Assembly: GCF_016808335.1 (NCBI RefSeq)
Contig: NC_053142.1
Coordinates: forward strand, 45,923,674-45,987,673
Source: Panicum virgatum
Taxonomy: Eukaryota > Streptophyta > Magnoliopsida > Poales > Poaceae
Length of the DNA stretch: 64,000 bases
Direction: 5' to 3'
The notes under the pieces were generated by a model, which made no database searches, was not told the DNA's origin, and worked only from the letters and a program-made list of their open reading frames with translations. The stretch's first letter is position 1, and each line of letters opens with the position of its first letter. The translations under genes were made by a program, and so were the position numbers. Positions 1 through 12,442 of this stretch are shown piece after piece.

Positions 1-619
1 GAACCCAAGTCTACGGCGCGTCCCGTCAAAATGATCAGGGATGGCTCCCCAAGTCCCGTCAAATGATGGTGAAATGGGCGCCGTCAGCGCGGGGCCACTC
101 ACGTGAATCAAATCGGAGCCCGCCGGCCACCATCACTGATCGGAGTCGGAGGCGCGCAGCAGCGCGGCGGTGAGAGAGGGAAGGGGATCGGAGGCGCTGG
201 GTTAGTTGGGGATCGTCTCGTCATCTCACGTCGCGCGGCAGTTACGCTGCCGCCGATGCGCCGACAGGCCCTCTCGAGACCCCACTGACGCCCGGCCGGC
301 CGGCGGCCTAATCCGCGGTAAGCTGCCACATGGCCACATCTTCGATCATTTCTCGGTGGCTTCATGGCCTGCGTTCTCCGAGCTTCCCGACCTCGATCGC
401 CGTTTTCCAACTTCATCAACGGTTTGCTGTCAAAGAAGCTCCAAGAAATGAACTGAAGCCAAGTCAAGGAACAAGGCGGCGGCAACAGGGTTTGACGCCT
501 TCTCTTCTTCTGTCTAATGATTCTTCTTCCTCAGCTGAATGGAACGGGCCGCAAGAGAAACGCAAGCAGAGGCGGAGCACGAGTTTGGCCTGGCCCCGAG
601 TGGGTCGTTAAGCCAAATC
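1..619. other. GC-rich region without a recognisable gene
   Basis: This stretch has short overlapping open frames on both strands but none resembles a known protein. It contains a CACGTG core near 100. From about position 620 the sequence becomes alignable by eye with the beginning of repeat unit D (about 31010), sharing a TGCTTGCAAT motif and then a CTGAATTCCTAGTAGTT block, so the left end of the array lies here. Nothing further can be supported. Confidence 0.4.
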
Positions 620-770
620 TGTTGCCTGCTTGCAATATGAACCGAGCCGAACTAACCGGCGTCCTAGAACCTTGTTCCTCTGAATTCCTAGTAGTTGTCT
701 AACACAAAAGTTGATCCACAATGCGAAAATCTGACAGTTTAATAAAGAAGTGCTTGCTTGCTGCAGTGTG

Positions 771-904
771 CGATCTTACAAACCACCAGCATGTTGAAAT
801 GTGCTTTGCAAGGCTTCACCTTGGACCAAGACACTTGCGATCTTACAAACCACCAGCATGTTGAAATGTGCTTTGCAAGGCTTCACCTTGGACCAAGACA
901 CTTG
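771..904. repeat. Perfect 67-bp tandem duplication
   Basis: Positions 771-837 and 838-904 are identical by eye, beginning CGATCTTACAAACCACC and ending GACCAAGACACTTG. Units C and D have the equivalent segment once only, so the duplication is private to unit A and recent relative to the array. Confidence 0.9.
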
Positions 905-1410
905 CACATTCTCCTTCGAATCCAAATGCGAATCGTTTATGATGGACGAAAGTATGCACTGCACACCTTCCGCTTCCTCTGCTGCCTCCCGCCATGAATC
1001 TCCTCGACAGGTTCCCGTCGTCTCCACCTGAACAGCGGTCCCGGATCCAGGAATCCACCCATGTTTCCGCTCCTCCTCCAGCTTCGACTTACCCTGTTCT
1101 CCATCCCAGTAGCATCCAGCACGGCGCGACCGACGCAGACGCCGCCGCAGCAGCATCGCGCGTCGCGCCGCGTTCCGGCGTGCGTCTCGCGCTGCTCTGA
1201 GCGCACGCCGCGGCCGAGGCTGCCAACGCAGCGCAGCCGGTCGCCGGCCAGAGGCTGCGGCCGGTGTCTGCAGGTGCCGCAGCCGGGCGCAGTGTTCGCT
1301 GAGCCACCGGCGCGTACGCCGTCTGCTTCCGCCGCCGTCTCCCGGCTCTGTGGCTGGTGGCCTGGCATTGTCGCAAGGGGGGACGCTATTTGGTTTACGG
1401 TCCGGGGGGC

Positions 1411-1445
1411 GGGGGTGGACGGTATTTCATTTACCGTCCACCCCC
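1411..1445. repeat. Conserved hairpin, unit A copy
   Basis: A perfect 14-bp stem (gggggtggacggta, 1411-1424, with its complement at 1432-1445) encloses the 7-nt loop TTTCATT. The same hairpin recurs at the equivalent place in the other units (26224-26256, 28617-28650, 32677-32706), each followed within about 7 nt by a CTRR tetranucleotide. Its role is unknown. Confidence 0.75.
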
Positions 1446-1738
1446 AAGGTATCTAGGGCCGTCCGATCCACAACCCTCGGTCACGATTTGAAGCAGGCCA
1501 GACCATATACAAAGGAGACGGAACGTACTGCCGCGCCATGGCCCGAGCGTCGCCGCTGACAGCCGCGGCAGCTGACCGGTTGGCATGCCGGTCGTCGAGC
1601 GCCATGGCCAGGAACCGCCGCGCGTTGATGTAGCCGAGGGGGATGAACTCCGCGCCGCCGCTGACGTCGCCGACGGAGAAGGCATCCGCCCGCCGTCAGC
1701 CCGTCGCCACAGGCCCTCGCCGGATCCGGATGAACAGA

Positions 1739-1765
1739 CCCCCCCCCCCCCCCCCCCCCCCCCCC
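1739..1765. repeat. Homopolymeric C tract (27 C)
   Basis: An uninterrupted run of C inside unit A. It is absent at the equivalent place in units B and C. Its length is prone to assembly error. Confidence 0.9.
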
Positions 1766-2494
1766 GGATCGGAGCTATGAACCAGGACCGCCAGCGCCAG
1801 GTGTCCTGCGCGAGTAGCCGAGTGCACCGGCAGGCGGCTGGTGCTGGGACACTGCCGACGTCGTGCTCATCAGCCTCGCCACTCTCCTGGCTGGTTGCTG
1901 GTCCTACACAAGGGCTCCTTCGTCGGCTTGACTAACGAGGGCGTCTCCATGACACAGGCCAGGTTCAACTGCTATCAGTGTTCTGCTTACCATGTCTTTT
2001 CGTTGTCCAGCCTTTGTAGGCTGGAGAAGGCTGTTGGTTATTGCTTTAGTGCTCGAACTAATTTTTTTATAGGTTGAATTGTGTTTGCTGTAATCACTAA
2101 TCATCAGCATTCTTTACCCTTTCTTTTCCTTCTTCCCTGTGAAAATGCGACAGCACCTGCAACTAGAAAGAATTCCATTGCACACAGTTGGTTGCTGCAA
2201 AAATAGAAAACCATTTTCAAACGACAGCCAAACGAAGAAATAGTGGAGTCGAAACTGGCTAGAAATTAAATTACAAATATGAAAAATTAAAATTAACACC
2301 CAACTTCAGATGCCAAATAAAAATCTTGGGTTACCAATCGGGGTGTGAAAATTTTACTTCAGTGCATCATTGGAGGATAAGGTTTTGACGCATTCTTTTG
2401 AAAAAAAAGGGTTTTGACGCATTGCTCACACACTGCACATGAGAAATAGCATGGGACTTTTGGTCAACTGAAATCTTTTTCCTCGAGTCACTGA

Positions 2495-2873
2495 TGTTAG
2501 AACTTTTAGGATCTTTAACTCAAAAGAGAACCACATAATTCATACCTTGGTCATTAGGACCTCCCATCTTCTCCCTTTTCTTGTACTTGTTCTGGCCTCT
2601 GTATGTATGGGTTGTGTATATGTGTCGGTGACTACCCCGGTGATGACAACGTCTGCTGATCGGATGCCCTAACGGGGTCTCACCCCTTTCTTTTATAGTC
2701 GTTGCTCACCAGGGGGTACCGACATAGTTGGGTCGGTTCCCGTCCCCGATCAGGACGGTTCGGGGTGTTTCCACCCCGTTCCATTATGTTTTTCAATTCT
2801 TAATTCTTTATTTTACTGTACATTCACTGTTAAGCTTACTGTCTAAGCTTTATAGATCATCACAATCCTAACA
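2495..2873 (-). repeat. LTR (3' LTR of the minus-strand element)
   Basis: 379 bp beginning TGTTAGAAC and ending CCTAACA. Compared by eye with the right LTR it has roughly a dozen substitutions plus a 3-bp and a larger indel near the end, so the insertion is moderately young. Confidence 0.92.
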
Positions 2874-2885
2874 TTCTCCCCCTTG
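2874..2885 (-). other. Polypurine tract of the outer LTR element
   Basis: On the minus strand this reads CAAGGGGGAGAA directly before the LTR, the usual position for plus-strand DNA priming. It fixes the element's orientation. Confidence 0.85.
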
Positions 2886-4706
2886 ATCGTAAGGCTTAAA
2901 CTTATAAGTCCATTTTCAACAAAATGACATACCAAGATAAAAGGATTACAATGGTCAATTATACGTACCATTGAACCCAGTTACTATAGCATGCCACCTC
3001 ATATCAAATAAACTTCTTTAACTTAGAAGCTCCAAAACTTACTCTTTATCGTTATACAAAACTTATGGATTCATTTCTCAAAAGACGGTACACCAGACCA
3101 ATCAATCACTGCAGTCAATTAAGTACCACAGGACTAAGTGACCATGGTTCCCGTTCAAAATCAAAATGATTCCTCTTAGACTTATGGGGAGATGGTGCTA
3201 CAATAGTCCCAGAGTGCAGTTTGTTTTCATATACATACATATATTCTTATGAACTTTATGTGCACACTTCAAAATTGAAAATCAAACATATTCCAGAATC
3301 ATAATTTGTCCCTGAATAATAGGCTGCCATTTTAATCTTTATGCCGGCAATATTGTGAAGGCAAGCCTCTTAAACCATAATATGATGCTTAGCACTTACA
3401 TTTTAACACTTAATGGTTATATCTTAACACTTATATACTAAGCACCAAACTTAAACACATAATGCTCAATACTTATGTCTTTAATACTTATTTGTTGAGC
3501 ACTAAAACTTAAAATCTTAATACATCATTAAGGCCTTGAAACATGTAATGTTTGATTCTGGAATGATTCTTTCACAATGTCTTGGACCTGGCAATATCCT
3601 TTTGACATGTTACTCAAATAAAACTGCACTATTTGCATAATAAGTTTCGGGATAAATTTCTTAAGAAATCCCTTATTTTCTCAAAATAATATGGATTAGG
3701 GACAAAAAACCCATATATCAGCTTTTGGGATTAAATATGCCACAAAATAATCTACATCTTTAATGATGTTCTGAGTTGGGTGAAGCCATTCCACAATATG
3801 GCTCCCTCTACAAGGGTGCAACTTTTGTGGACATTAATGCACCTTTACTAAGAAACATTATTGTCTGAATACCCCATAACTTGGTGGTTACCAGACTTTC
3901 TTAAAAGTGAGCATGTAATCCCTTAGTGCTATACTTATAGCACAAAACTTCTTTAGCACTTATGCCAACAGGCAGTGCATTCTAAACAATTTTCTAGGGG
4001 TCCAGTCCTAGGCTTATGTTTGCCAGATAGCCCGGTCTTTAAAATTTAAGGGCATATCATAACTTAGGTATATCCATCACTTATGTCTGCCACAACATAA
4101 GAGAACTTGTTGCCCTTAATGGGAGTAAACATAGTTTTGGGGATAATACTTAATACTCCCATTTTCTAGACCAATCTTGGTGAATCTTAATTCTCAAATA
4201 ACGTAAGGAACATCACCAAGAATAAACTTAATTCCCTGAGGATAAAACTCATTCCTTATAATGTACAATATCCCTATTGCTTATTGTCAACAAGATGTTG
4301 ACTTAATCCAAAATTTCTAAATGCTTATACCCTCAAAGTAATATGCAATAATAAGCATTTCTTTTCTTTAATATATTTTATCATAATAATCAATTCCTTA
4401 TTTTAAATGAACCTTATCTAATGAACATAAAATTGTATCTTTCATTATTCCATTTTATAGTAATATTTAGGCATTGTCTCCATTAGAAGAAACTTAACAT
4501 AACTATTAGAGACTTACAAACTTTCATTCCATGAGATGGAAAAGATTCTTAAAACTATATCTTAGTTAGGAGGCAATTATGTGAGGTTTACCATTAAAAG
4601 ATGCACAAGTATTAAAAACAAGGCATAACTAAGATTAGCATAAATATGAAACTAATTATTCTGAATCACCCTTGCCTTAAAGCTTCTAATCCTTTTGTTA
4701 CTATCT
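2886..4706. other. AT-rich internal region of the outer LTR element (3' part)
   Basis: No open frame of interest on either strand. The stretch around 3380-3540 repeats variations of an ACTTA/AGCACTTA word many times. It joins up with about 22077-25190 once the Gypsy insertion is removed. Confidence 0.7.
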
Positions 4707-5942
4707 TGTCGGTGTCCTGACCCGGCGGTCCGGACCCAACTAGTGATGATGCTGCGTGTTTCTCATCCCAGATGTTGATGCAAGAGGCAACACAGTCACG
4801 CACGGATTTATCCTGGTTTCGGCCGTGGGGCCGTACGTCCAGCAAAAGGTGTGCGAGAGCACTGTACTGTCTTGCACCGGGGGTGCCTGTAGTAGGGGGT
4901 ACAAGCGAGGCGAGAGAGGGAGGGAAGCTCCCAGGTCTCTGCTAAAGGAGGAGTTTGATTGAGGCGAGTGCCAATATCGGGGCTCAGAAGAGCGTTTGGG
5001 CTCTGTGAGCTGTGCTGAGTATTGTGTTCTACCGGATGGACCGACCCCCCAAGGGAAAGCCCGCCTCCTCCTTTTATAGATACGAGGGACGGTGTACATG
5101 CACAGGGGATCGTGGAAGTCGTCACCATCTCCCCGAATCGCAGGGATGCAGTGGTCGAGCACTGTGGAAAGTACACTGGGGGGTATGGCGCCGGGCGTGG
5201 CAGTCGTCCTGGGCATCGTCCTTGGCCTTGCGGAGATTACGCCGGCATCCTTATAGCTCCAGCGGGCGGCGTGGTCATTACTGTAGGGGGTACCGTCCTC
5301 CAGGCGTGGCGTGGCGACGTTCCGAGGGTCCTGCAGGCTAGGGTCTTGTCCTGGTCAAAGCCAGAGCCGCCTCCGAGGGTCGTGTCCATGCTGTTCGAGG
5401 GCTCCGCGGAGGGGAAAGCTTGAGGGAGGTATGGGCAGTTGGCAGTACAGTAGCTGGAGCAGTGCCGAGAACGTCTTGCACTGCATCATAGGTTCCCACA
5501 GTATCGCCACAGCATCCGGAGTTGGCGGACGGGACTCCGGTCACAGCCACTGTGAGGAATGGCGGCCTGACGCCGTCTGACCCGGGCGCTGTGGAGGAGT
5601 GGTTGGAATTTAATGTCTCCGTACGGCGGGCGGGTGAGCGGAAGGGCCATTTGTCCTTTCCGTCGAGGGGTGGCCTCGAGCGAGGCGGAGGCGCGGGGTG
5701 CTGTCTAGGGCTTCGGCGGGGAGCCCTCGAACGAGGCGGAGATCGCCCGTGGGTCCGAGGGGGGTGCGGATGGGCCGCAATGCGTACGTGGGCCGCGTGA
5801 TGGGCTTCTTTGAGTCCTTTCCTTTCTTCCAGATTGGAAGGAGGCTGTAGACCTTTGTGGGCCCGGTTGCCTAACACGTGTTTGCGTTTTTAGGGCGATT
5901 TTAGTCCTCTGATTAGGGTGCCCCTAATCATGGTACCTGACA
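4707..5942 (-). repeat. Gypsy 3' LTR
   Basis: 1236 bp starting TGTCGGTGTCC and ending GGTACCTGACA, with short inverted ends TGTC/GACA. No second copy exists in the window. The call rests on these ends and the adjoining polypurine tract. Confidence 0.75.
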
Positions 5943-5956
5943 GTAGCCCCCGAGCC
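5943..5956 (-). other. Gypsy polypurine tract
   Basis: The minus strand reads GGCTCGGGGGCTAC directly before the LTR terminus. This is a common form of polypurine tract in grass Gypsy elements and supports the minus orientation. Confidence 0.75.
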
Positions 5957-6463
5957 TTTGGTTGAGTCAGGGGATTCGGCCAAAGGGTATTTTGGCAATT
6001 TTACCCCTTGATGTGATCGATCGGCGTTGCGTTCCTGCCAGGCGCTTCCGGGCACTTGCCTGGTGGACATGACAACTCGTCGGTCGGGGTAGTGCGCCTG
6101 CAGAAAAAGTACTCCAAGGCGCGCACCCCTTCTTGTTTTGTTTCGGTGACGAGATGCGTCAGCGTGCTGAGCAGGCCAGGGTCATGATGACGCCTGCTGC
6201 TCGGCAGCCGGTGCTATAGCCGCGCTGTCCCGCGTGCAGGGCCTCAGCCCTGCTTTCCCTGGTTGCCTTGCGACACGCCGTTCGAGGGCAGTCGTCCAGC
6301 GCCGATGTTGCGCGGCCCAGCGTCCAGGGGCTCGGCTTTGCCCTGTCTAGTCACATCTCAGCATGGTAACCGAGGGCATCTTTCGCTCGTGGGGTGCCGC
6401 ACCGTCACGGGCGGTCCAAGCCTTGTCCCTGCGACAGGCTTAAGGCTTGGCGCCCGACGTAGC

Positions 6464-6472
6464 TATAAATAG
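6464..6472 (+). promoter_or_regulatory. TATA box, candidate promoter of the antisense gene
   Basis: TATAAATAG is followed by a C/T-rich leader-like stretch. It points rightward towards the spliced antisense gene. The solo LTR at 6586 now separates the two, so transcription from here would have to read through 3.8 kb of inserted DNA. Function is inferred from position and motif only. Confidence 0.45.
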
Positions 6473-6585
6473 GGGTCGTGGAACTCCTTGGCCTCTCCAA
6501 CTTCCTTACTCTTACTTCTAGCTTCGCCTAAGTCTCGTAATGTGTCCCTTTACCTTTCACGGCCGTCCCCCAGATGGGGTGGCCT

Positions 6586-9500
6586 TGTAACACCCTGGGT
6601 GTCTGCACAGTAGTTGTGTATATTTTATATGCATCATGTGCTTGAATTGCTTGAAAAAGGACCTTTTCGTAATTATAAAAGGTTATATGTGTAATTATGA
6701 TTTTATGCAAGGTCCTTTCTGCAGTTATGTTTGATTAGGGTTTGCAATTATAGCTTTTGTGGAGGGTGTTTTTGCAAAATTCAGTGCATTTATTGCATGG
6801 CAGCAAATTTTGTTTTTAAGTTTAAGTTTAAAGTGAAATTGCTTTGAAAAAGACAAAATTCCTAGAATTCAAATTTCCTTCTATGTTTTCAAAATTAGCT
6901 ATCTATCCTTTGGTCAAATAAATTTTTGCGCAACATCAAAGTTGTAGATCTTTAAAAGTTGAACAACTTTCATGTTGGGCACTTTTTCATTTGAGCCCTA
7001 TTTTAAAAGTTATTGCTAGTTTACAGACTTGTCCCTGGAATTTTTGGAAATAGCATTTGGGTCATTTTCCCCTTCCCCCAGCTCCCTACTCTGTTTCTCG
7101 TCGCCGCCGTGCAGAGCACCGACGCCGGCGCCGTGGAGAGCCTTCCCGGCCGCCCCTTTGCTTCGCGCTGTCACCCACGCGTCGCGTTGCTCCTCCTCCA
7201 CCGCCCTTGGCCTCGCGCTGGAGCTCCCTCCCTTCGCCACGCCGCCCAGAACCGTCTCGCGGCCGCCACCTCGCCGTCGCGGTGGCGAGCCCGCTGCAGA
7301 GGCCGCCGCCCTTCCCTAGCGCGCGCACGGGCACTATAAGACCCCCAAAACTCTATTTCACTCGCCCTTTCGCTTGCTCCGCAGTTCCACGCCCCAGAAC
7401 ACGCCGCCGCTCCACCCGCAACTGCAGCCATCCCGCGCACGCGCTGACACCCTAGCGAGCTCCGCCGTGAGCCCGCGCAGCTCCTCGACCATCTCCCCTC
7501 GCCCAACCCTCACCGGAGCACCCTCGCCGTTGGTTGCCTCCGCCGCCGACCTGCCCTGCTCCGTCGAGCCGCCGCCTCCGAGCCCCTCCCCGCACCCCAA
7601 GACCACCCTGTGGTGCGCCTTGAACCCGTGAAGCTCCCACACCCCTCCACCCTCGCCGCCGGTGAGCCCCTCGCCAGGATTTCGCCGGTTAACCACCGCC
7701 TCCCCCTCTCTGACCCAGCCCAGGGACCTTGGGTTGAAAGAAAGAAAACCCCGGGGGGTTATTTGAATAGCCATAGACTCAGTTGAATAGTGCTCTAAGG
7801 ACTTCTTTGTAATTTCTAGCTGCAAACTTTGAAATTCAATAGAAATTCGTAGACAATTTGTAAATTAGCAAATCCAGTTGTTCTGGAATCCTTGAGAGTA
7901 GCTCTTTGCAGTAGAATCAAAATATGGTCTATGTTTGTTGCAAGTTTTTGCTGTATAAATGGTTTTGTGTCACTAGGTAAATAAATACTACATGTTTTAT
8001 CTTTTTCTTAACTGACGATTAAAGCCATGTCTTGCAGTGAAACTTTTATGGTAGTTTGTTCTTGTAACACTAATATTTATATAAAAATTTCGTGGTCAGT
8101 TCTCTTGTGTAGCTATTTATTTGATTTAATCCTTGTTTAGTAGACTTTAATTATGATAAATAGTTTATTCTATTGATAAATCATGAAAATATTCTTGGGT
8201 GTTATTTTGGAGTATCTTAGCTTGTACATTAAGTTTGAGCATCAGTTCATGACTAGAACAGGAGCTAAAAATGAATCTTGCTAATCTGTTGTTCTGTTTT
8301 GTTTATTTTCTCATATTTATTTATGTGTAGATAAAATAATGAAAAATTCGCAGTAGCTAAATCATCCATGTGTCGACCTCCTGTTAAATTTTGAGCTTCT
8401 TCTTTGCTGTATTTGTGACCTGTCTAATTCAATCTTGTTCTAGGTGTGATCTGAATGATTGATTTGTTATGAATAATTGGCTACATGTTTTGGCATGATT
8501 TTTACAGGAGATCTTACTCTGTTCATGTTCTATTTAGGGTAATTTTTGATAAATTTATTTCTATTTGTGCTTTGAGTTGTTTATTTATTAGCAAACCATA
8601 GTTTACTTACTTTAGGAAACAACTCCCACTTGTTTATGAAGTTCGTATAGATTTCTTGTGCTGTTGATCATGATGCCTTGTGTAATTCGTATTGTTATTT
8701 AACTACTCAATAAATGATTGCCCATGTGTGTTTATAATGTTGTTCTTGCATTACATATAGATACGACTACTTTGTCGGACGGAACGTACGAGCTGGTCCC
8801 GGAGTCTGACGGAGGTGATCTCGAAGCTCAAGTGAACACTGCGGTACTAACTGAAGCCCCGGACCAAAGTTCGGAAGAGCCTAGAGCTGAAATAGTTAGC
8901 GACTACCGAGAAGACAAGCCCCAAACATAACCTATATTTCAAATCAATATCATTTACTGTTATTACTTGCTTATGCATTTACAGTTCTTAGGATTTGAAT
9001 TGAAACCCTAGATGCATGATCCTAGGAACCTATGTGCTGAACACTAGACTTGAGTTCGACTACTTGCTAAGCTTATAGGACCAGTAAAAGTCGAGTGATT
9101 GCCTGTCACTCGCGAGTTTTATAGGAATTGATTGTTTACCTTTCTGTTATCAATATAAGGACGACATACGGTGTTGTGTTCGATATCATGACCTTATGTG
9201 AGACCCCGTCTGTGTTGATGAACTTGTTAAGGTCGCGGTGTGTGGTAGCGGTGGTTAAGTTTTTGAAAGTACTAGCCACATGCCGTAAATATGGTACGCG
9301 GCAAGCCTAGTAGCCGATTGGACCGGGGAGTGGATATACCTCTCACTCTCTCTTAGGGATAGGTTTTATTTTTATGTTGCGCAACACTACGACTTCTAGG
9401 GACAAGGTTCGGCCTTGGAGCCCTGTAGTCGGGGAGAGTGGCACTATCCACAAGCCGGAAAGAAAGGTCAACGGTTGTTTGGAAACGACCCGACGGTGTT

Positions 9501-10355
9501 CCAAACGTGTGTGTTAGGTTTGTCTGGCCAGATTGAATTTCGATTCAGAATCGTCCGCCTCTCACGATGAAATGAGACTGCTTGATCCCTTTGCCACACA
9601 GAGTAATAAGAGCAACAATATTATTTATCAATCTTGATGTTTGCTTAGTTTTCTACCATAATTGGATAGTAGTTGCTTACATAGAATGGTTAATCAACTA
9701 GAATATTGAAAGCTAAAACTTGAAAGTAAGAACCTACTCTTTATTGCTTTTCAGCAAAAGGAAACCAGAGCCTCACAAAACCTGCATAGTCTAGCTACAG
9801 TAGGGTTTAGTATACCCGTTGGCGGTTAAGTCTTGCTGAGTATTAGAATACTCAGCCTTGTTGTTGAAAACCTTTTCAGGTATGATTTTTGAGGAGCAAA
9901 TCGCTAGCTTGACCTATCCTTGCTCGTTGCCTCCTGGTTGGTCCGTATAGTGGGAGACGTCTTCGACCGGCAATGACTATGACGAGTGATACCATGCTTG
10001 GGCTAGTCTGGTATCCTTTTGCGACGTGTTGTAGCCATTGTGTTTTATCTTCCGCTGTCTAAACTCTGAACTTAAGTTATGGCTTGTATAACTGTTTTAC
10101 TTAAGTTGGTTTTGTAATAATGGTTTGAACTAGTTTGTAATCTTTAATATGCCTGTGCTGTAAAATTGTGGTTGTAATATCTCTGGACTCGCCTTCGTGC
10201 GGGGTATGCTTGTTCGATCCGAGAACCGGTGGTTGTATCGGGACGTTACCCGACAGACCAAGAATTGTTCCGTTTGAAGCGCGTTTGAGCTAGTGTTGCC
10301 TTTATGGTGATGCCCTGCGCACTTGAGCCGGGATAATTCAGGTGGTTCTGCTACA
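6586..10355. mobile_element. Solo LTR, about 3.77 kb (RIRE3/RIRE8-like Gypsy type)
   Basis: Begins TGTAACACCC and ends GCTACA, with the 5-bp duplication GGCCT on both sides (6581-6585 and 10356-10360). There is no internal coding DNA, so this is a single LTR left by LTR-LTR recombination. A GC-rich leader-like zone (about 7060-7640), an AT-rich middle, and a short open patch near 8760-8930 (TLSDGTYELVPESDGGD...) are features I associate with long LTRs of that rice group. The family name is from memory and tentative. No coding frame is believed functional. Confidence 0.75.
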
Positions 10356-10360
10356 GGCCT

Positions 10361-12442
10361 GGCTTCTTTAGGCTTTGATGCTAGAAGAATGCTTGCGAGC
10401 GGCAAGGGAAAGCTGGAGAGGGCGTGCTCACCGTCCCTCAGCTTCAGTGGGATAAGGAGAATAACATTGGGCCTGTGGGGCCCTGCCTTTGCGATGTCCC
10501 TCAGCCTAAAGGGGCGTTGAGATGCCTGAACATGGCGTCGGCGCCAGGTTTGGTGGCCGTTCTTCGCATCGTCCCTCTTGGCGACAATGTCACTCTCGGG
10601 GAGATGGTGCAGAGGGTGCTGTCCGCCAGCTTGACCCCCCGCAAGGTCTTCGGTGGAGGAGACGCTAGAAGAAAGCTTGCGAGAAGGGCATCCCGCCGGA
10701 CCCGTACGGTCTAGGGGCTGCTCCTCGCAATCCCAAGCAGCCTGGTCGTAATGTAGGCCAATGACTCGGTGCTCTTCATCGGCGCTCGCTCCTCCCCAAG
10801 ACAGGGAAAATTGCCACGTAGGTGGCAATGCGTTTGTACCTTTCGACGGCTTTGAGCCGGTAACCCTTTGTAATATTTGTTTGCAAAGAGCAATAAAGTC
10901 TCCTTCTTCTTCGCGGAGAGGATGACCGAGGGTGTAAAGGTGAGCATCAGCCCTGCAGGGGCTTAACCCTTCGAGGGTGTGACTAGGGTACTGACCGCGG
11001 TGGCCTTGGTTTGCCTGGCGGGGGCGGAACGGTGCTCCGGGGAGCATTGTTGGAGAAGTCTGATCCAGGGTCGGGGTTTGTCACTGGAGAAGCAGTGAGG
11101 TGGCCACTCCGAGTTGCCTATGCAGATCATAGTCGCCTCGAGCACCATGGTGCCGCCGCTGGGCACGTCGACGTCGTGCAGCTGAGGGCGTTTGAGCAGG
11201 CCTGCAGAGGATTTTGATCCTTGAATGTATGAAGTCTCCTCCATGGGGGCGCATCAGCGCACCCACGGGTGTAGCCCCCGAGGCCTTGGAGGAGTGTTTG
11301 CACTCGTCCAAGGGCTATAAACGTCGCCCTGCTTGGTTGCCTTACTGGGAGGGCTGCTCAGCTTCCTTTTCAGCTGGCATCGGCGTTCCTTTCAGCCGGC
11401 CTCGGCGTTCTTCATGCTGGCGCAGCGACTCGGAGTCCTGCTGAACCATCTGGCAGGCGCACGTTAAGAGTGGGGGTTTTGGTTAAACACGTGGAACTTC
11501 ATAATCGACGGTTGCCGATCCATTCGAGGGTGCGGCCTGAGCCGCGGCGTGCGAGGTGCCCCCGAGCCCCAGCCTACGTGAAGGCGTTCAGCGGACCCTC
11601 GACTTTTATTACGACCCTTGTCGCCCTTCCGCAGGGAGGAGGGGTGAAGCGCACCATGCTACCCATGCCCGGGCCGCGAGCTATGGCTGCTTCAGTGAGC
11701 TGTTATCGGGTAGTTCAAGTGGATGTCCGTGCCCCATTCGATAAGGGTCGGCTCGTGGTCCATGGACACGTCACATGAAGCGCTCGCAAAGGTTCGCTAG
11801 GCGGGGCTCGGACCCATTCGATAGAGTTTGAGGGCTCAATGCTCTCCCTCGATGGGATCCCCCTGCTAGGCACCCTCGACTGGCCTTGAACACTGTGTAG
11901 GATGTCTCGAACTCCGCGTTCAAGGGTAGCTTGTACGGCACATCCATGCAGTCCCTGACTCTGGTGATCTGGGGCGCCTGTCGAACCCTCGACGGGCCAG
12001 GCTTTGAACCCCTGTTAGTAAGGCCTTGGAATAAGGTTCCTTCGAGGGTGAAGAGCCCCCGGAGGGAATATTCCATCATGGTTTGCAGACGGCGCGGAGT
12101 CGCAGGTCGTGCGCGCGGTTCTTCCGCTGGTCGTGGGCGACGTGGCCCGGTATGTGCGGTGCAGTTCAGGCACGCCTTTTCAGGCGGCTGCCTCGGGTAG
12201 GCGAAGCGGCGTGGGCGGCGGCTAACGGATGGAACAGTGCTACAGTTGCGCCGGGCCCATCGGTTACCATGCCGTAATTATTGCCAAGTGCGCGCGTGGG
12301 AGACTCCGTGGTCGTAGGGCCCAGCCGTCAGCGACAGCAAAACCTACCGCATTCAATGCGGTGGATTCGGGCCACGGCGGCGAATCCACTGGGGGGTATT
12401 GCCCTCACCGCATCAGGCTAGGCTCGAGGTGCTCCCAACGCG
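10361..12442. other. Gypsy 3' untranslated region / leader of the antisense gene
   Basis: GC-rich sequence between the solo LTR and the first recognisable antisense exon. A word GCTAGAAGAA.GCTTGCGAG occurs twice (about 10378 and 10663). An AATAAAG with a preceding T-rich stretch sits near 10890 and a second TATA-like GGGCTATAAACG near 11315. No protein of known family is visible on either strand. Confidence 0.5.

Larger units (their letters stand above)
620..2494 (+). pseudogene. 2OG-Fe(II) dioxygenase-derived repeat unit A (decayed)
   Basis: This is the first of four related units. The only recognisable coding remnant is at about 1836-1978 on the plus strand. It reads like the segment before the 2-His-1-Asp region of a plant 2-oxoglutarate-dependent dioxygenase of the flavonol synthase/norcoclaurine synthase-like group (GSFVG..NEGVSMT.ARFN). 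It then jumps directly into the former 3' UTR, so the catalytic core present in unit C (YPRCPKPD onward) is deleted. The 3' UTR-like tail (2100-2494) matches the tails of units B and C closely. The unit is cut at 2494 by an LTR element and resumes at 25555. No functional product is possible. The family assignment rests on comparison with the longer unit C. Confidence 0.6.

Noticed and set aside
7013..7825. Several overlapping long frames on both strands as a gene
   Set aside because: They lie inside the GC-rich leader-like zone of the solo LTR, with no conserved motif and many alternatives in all frames.
6586..10255. Solo LTR ending at CCCGACA (10255)
   Set aside because: No duplication matches there. 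Ending at CTACA (10355) gives the exact GGCCT duplication and matching TGTA/TACA ends.
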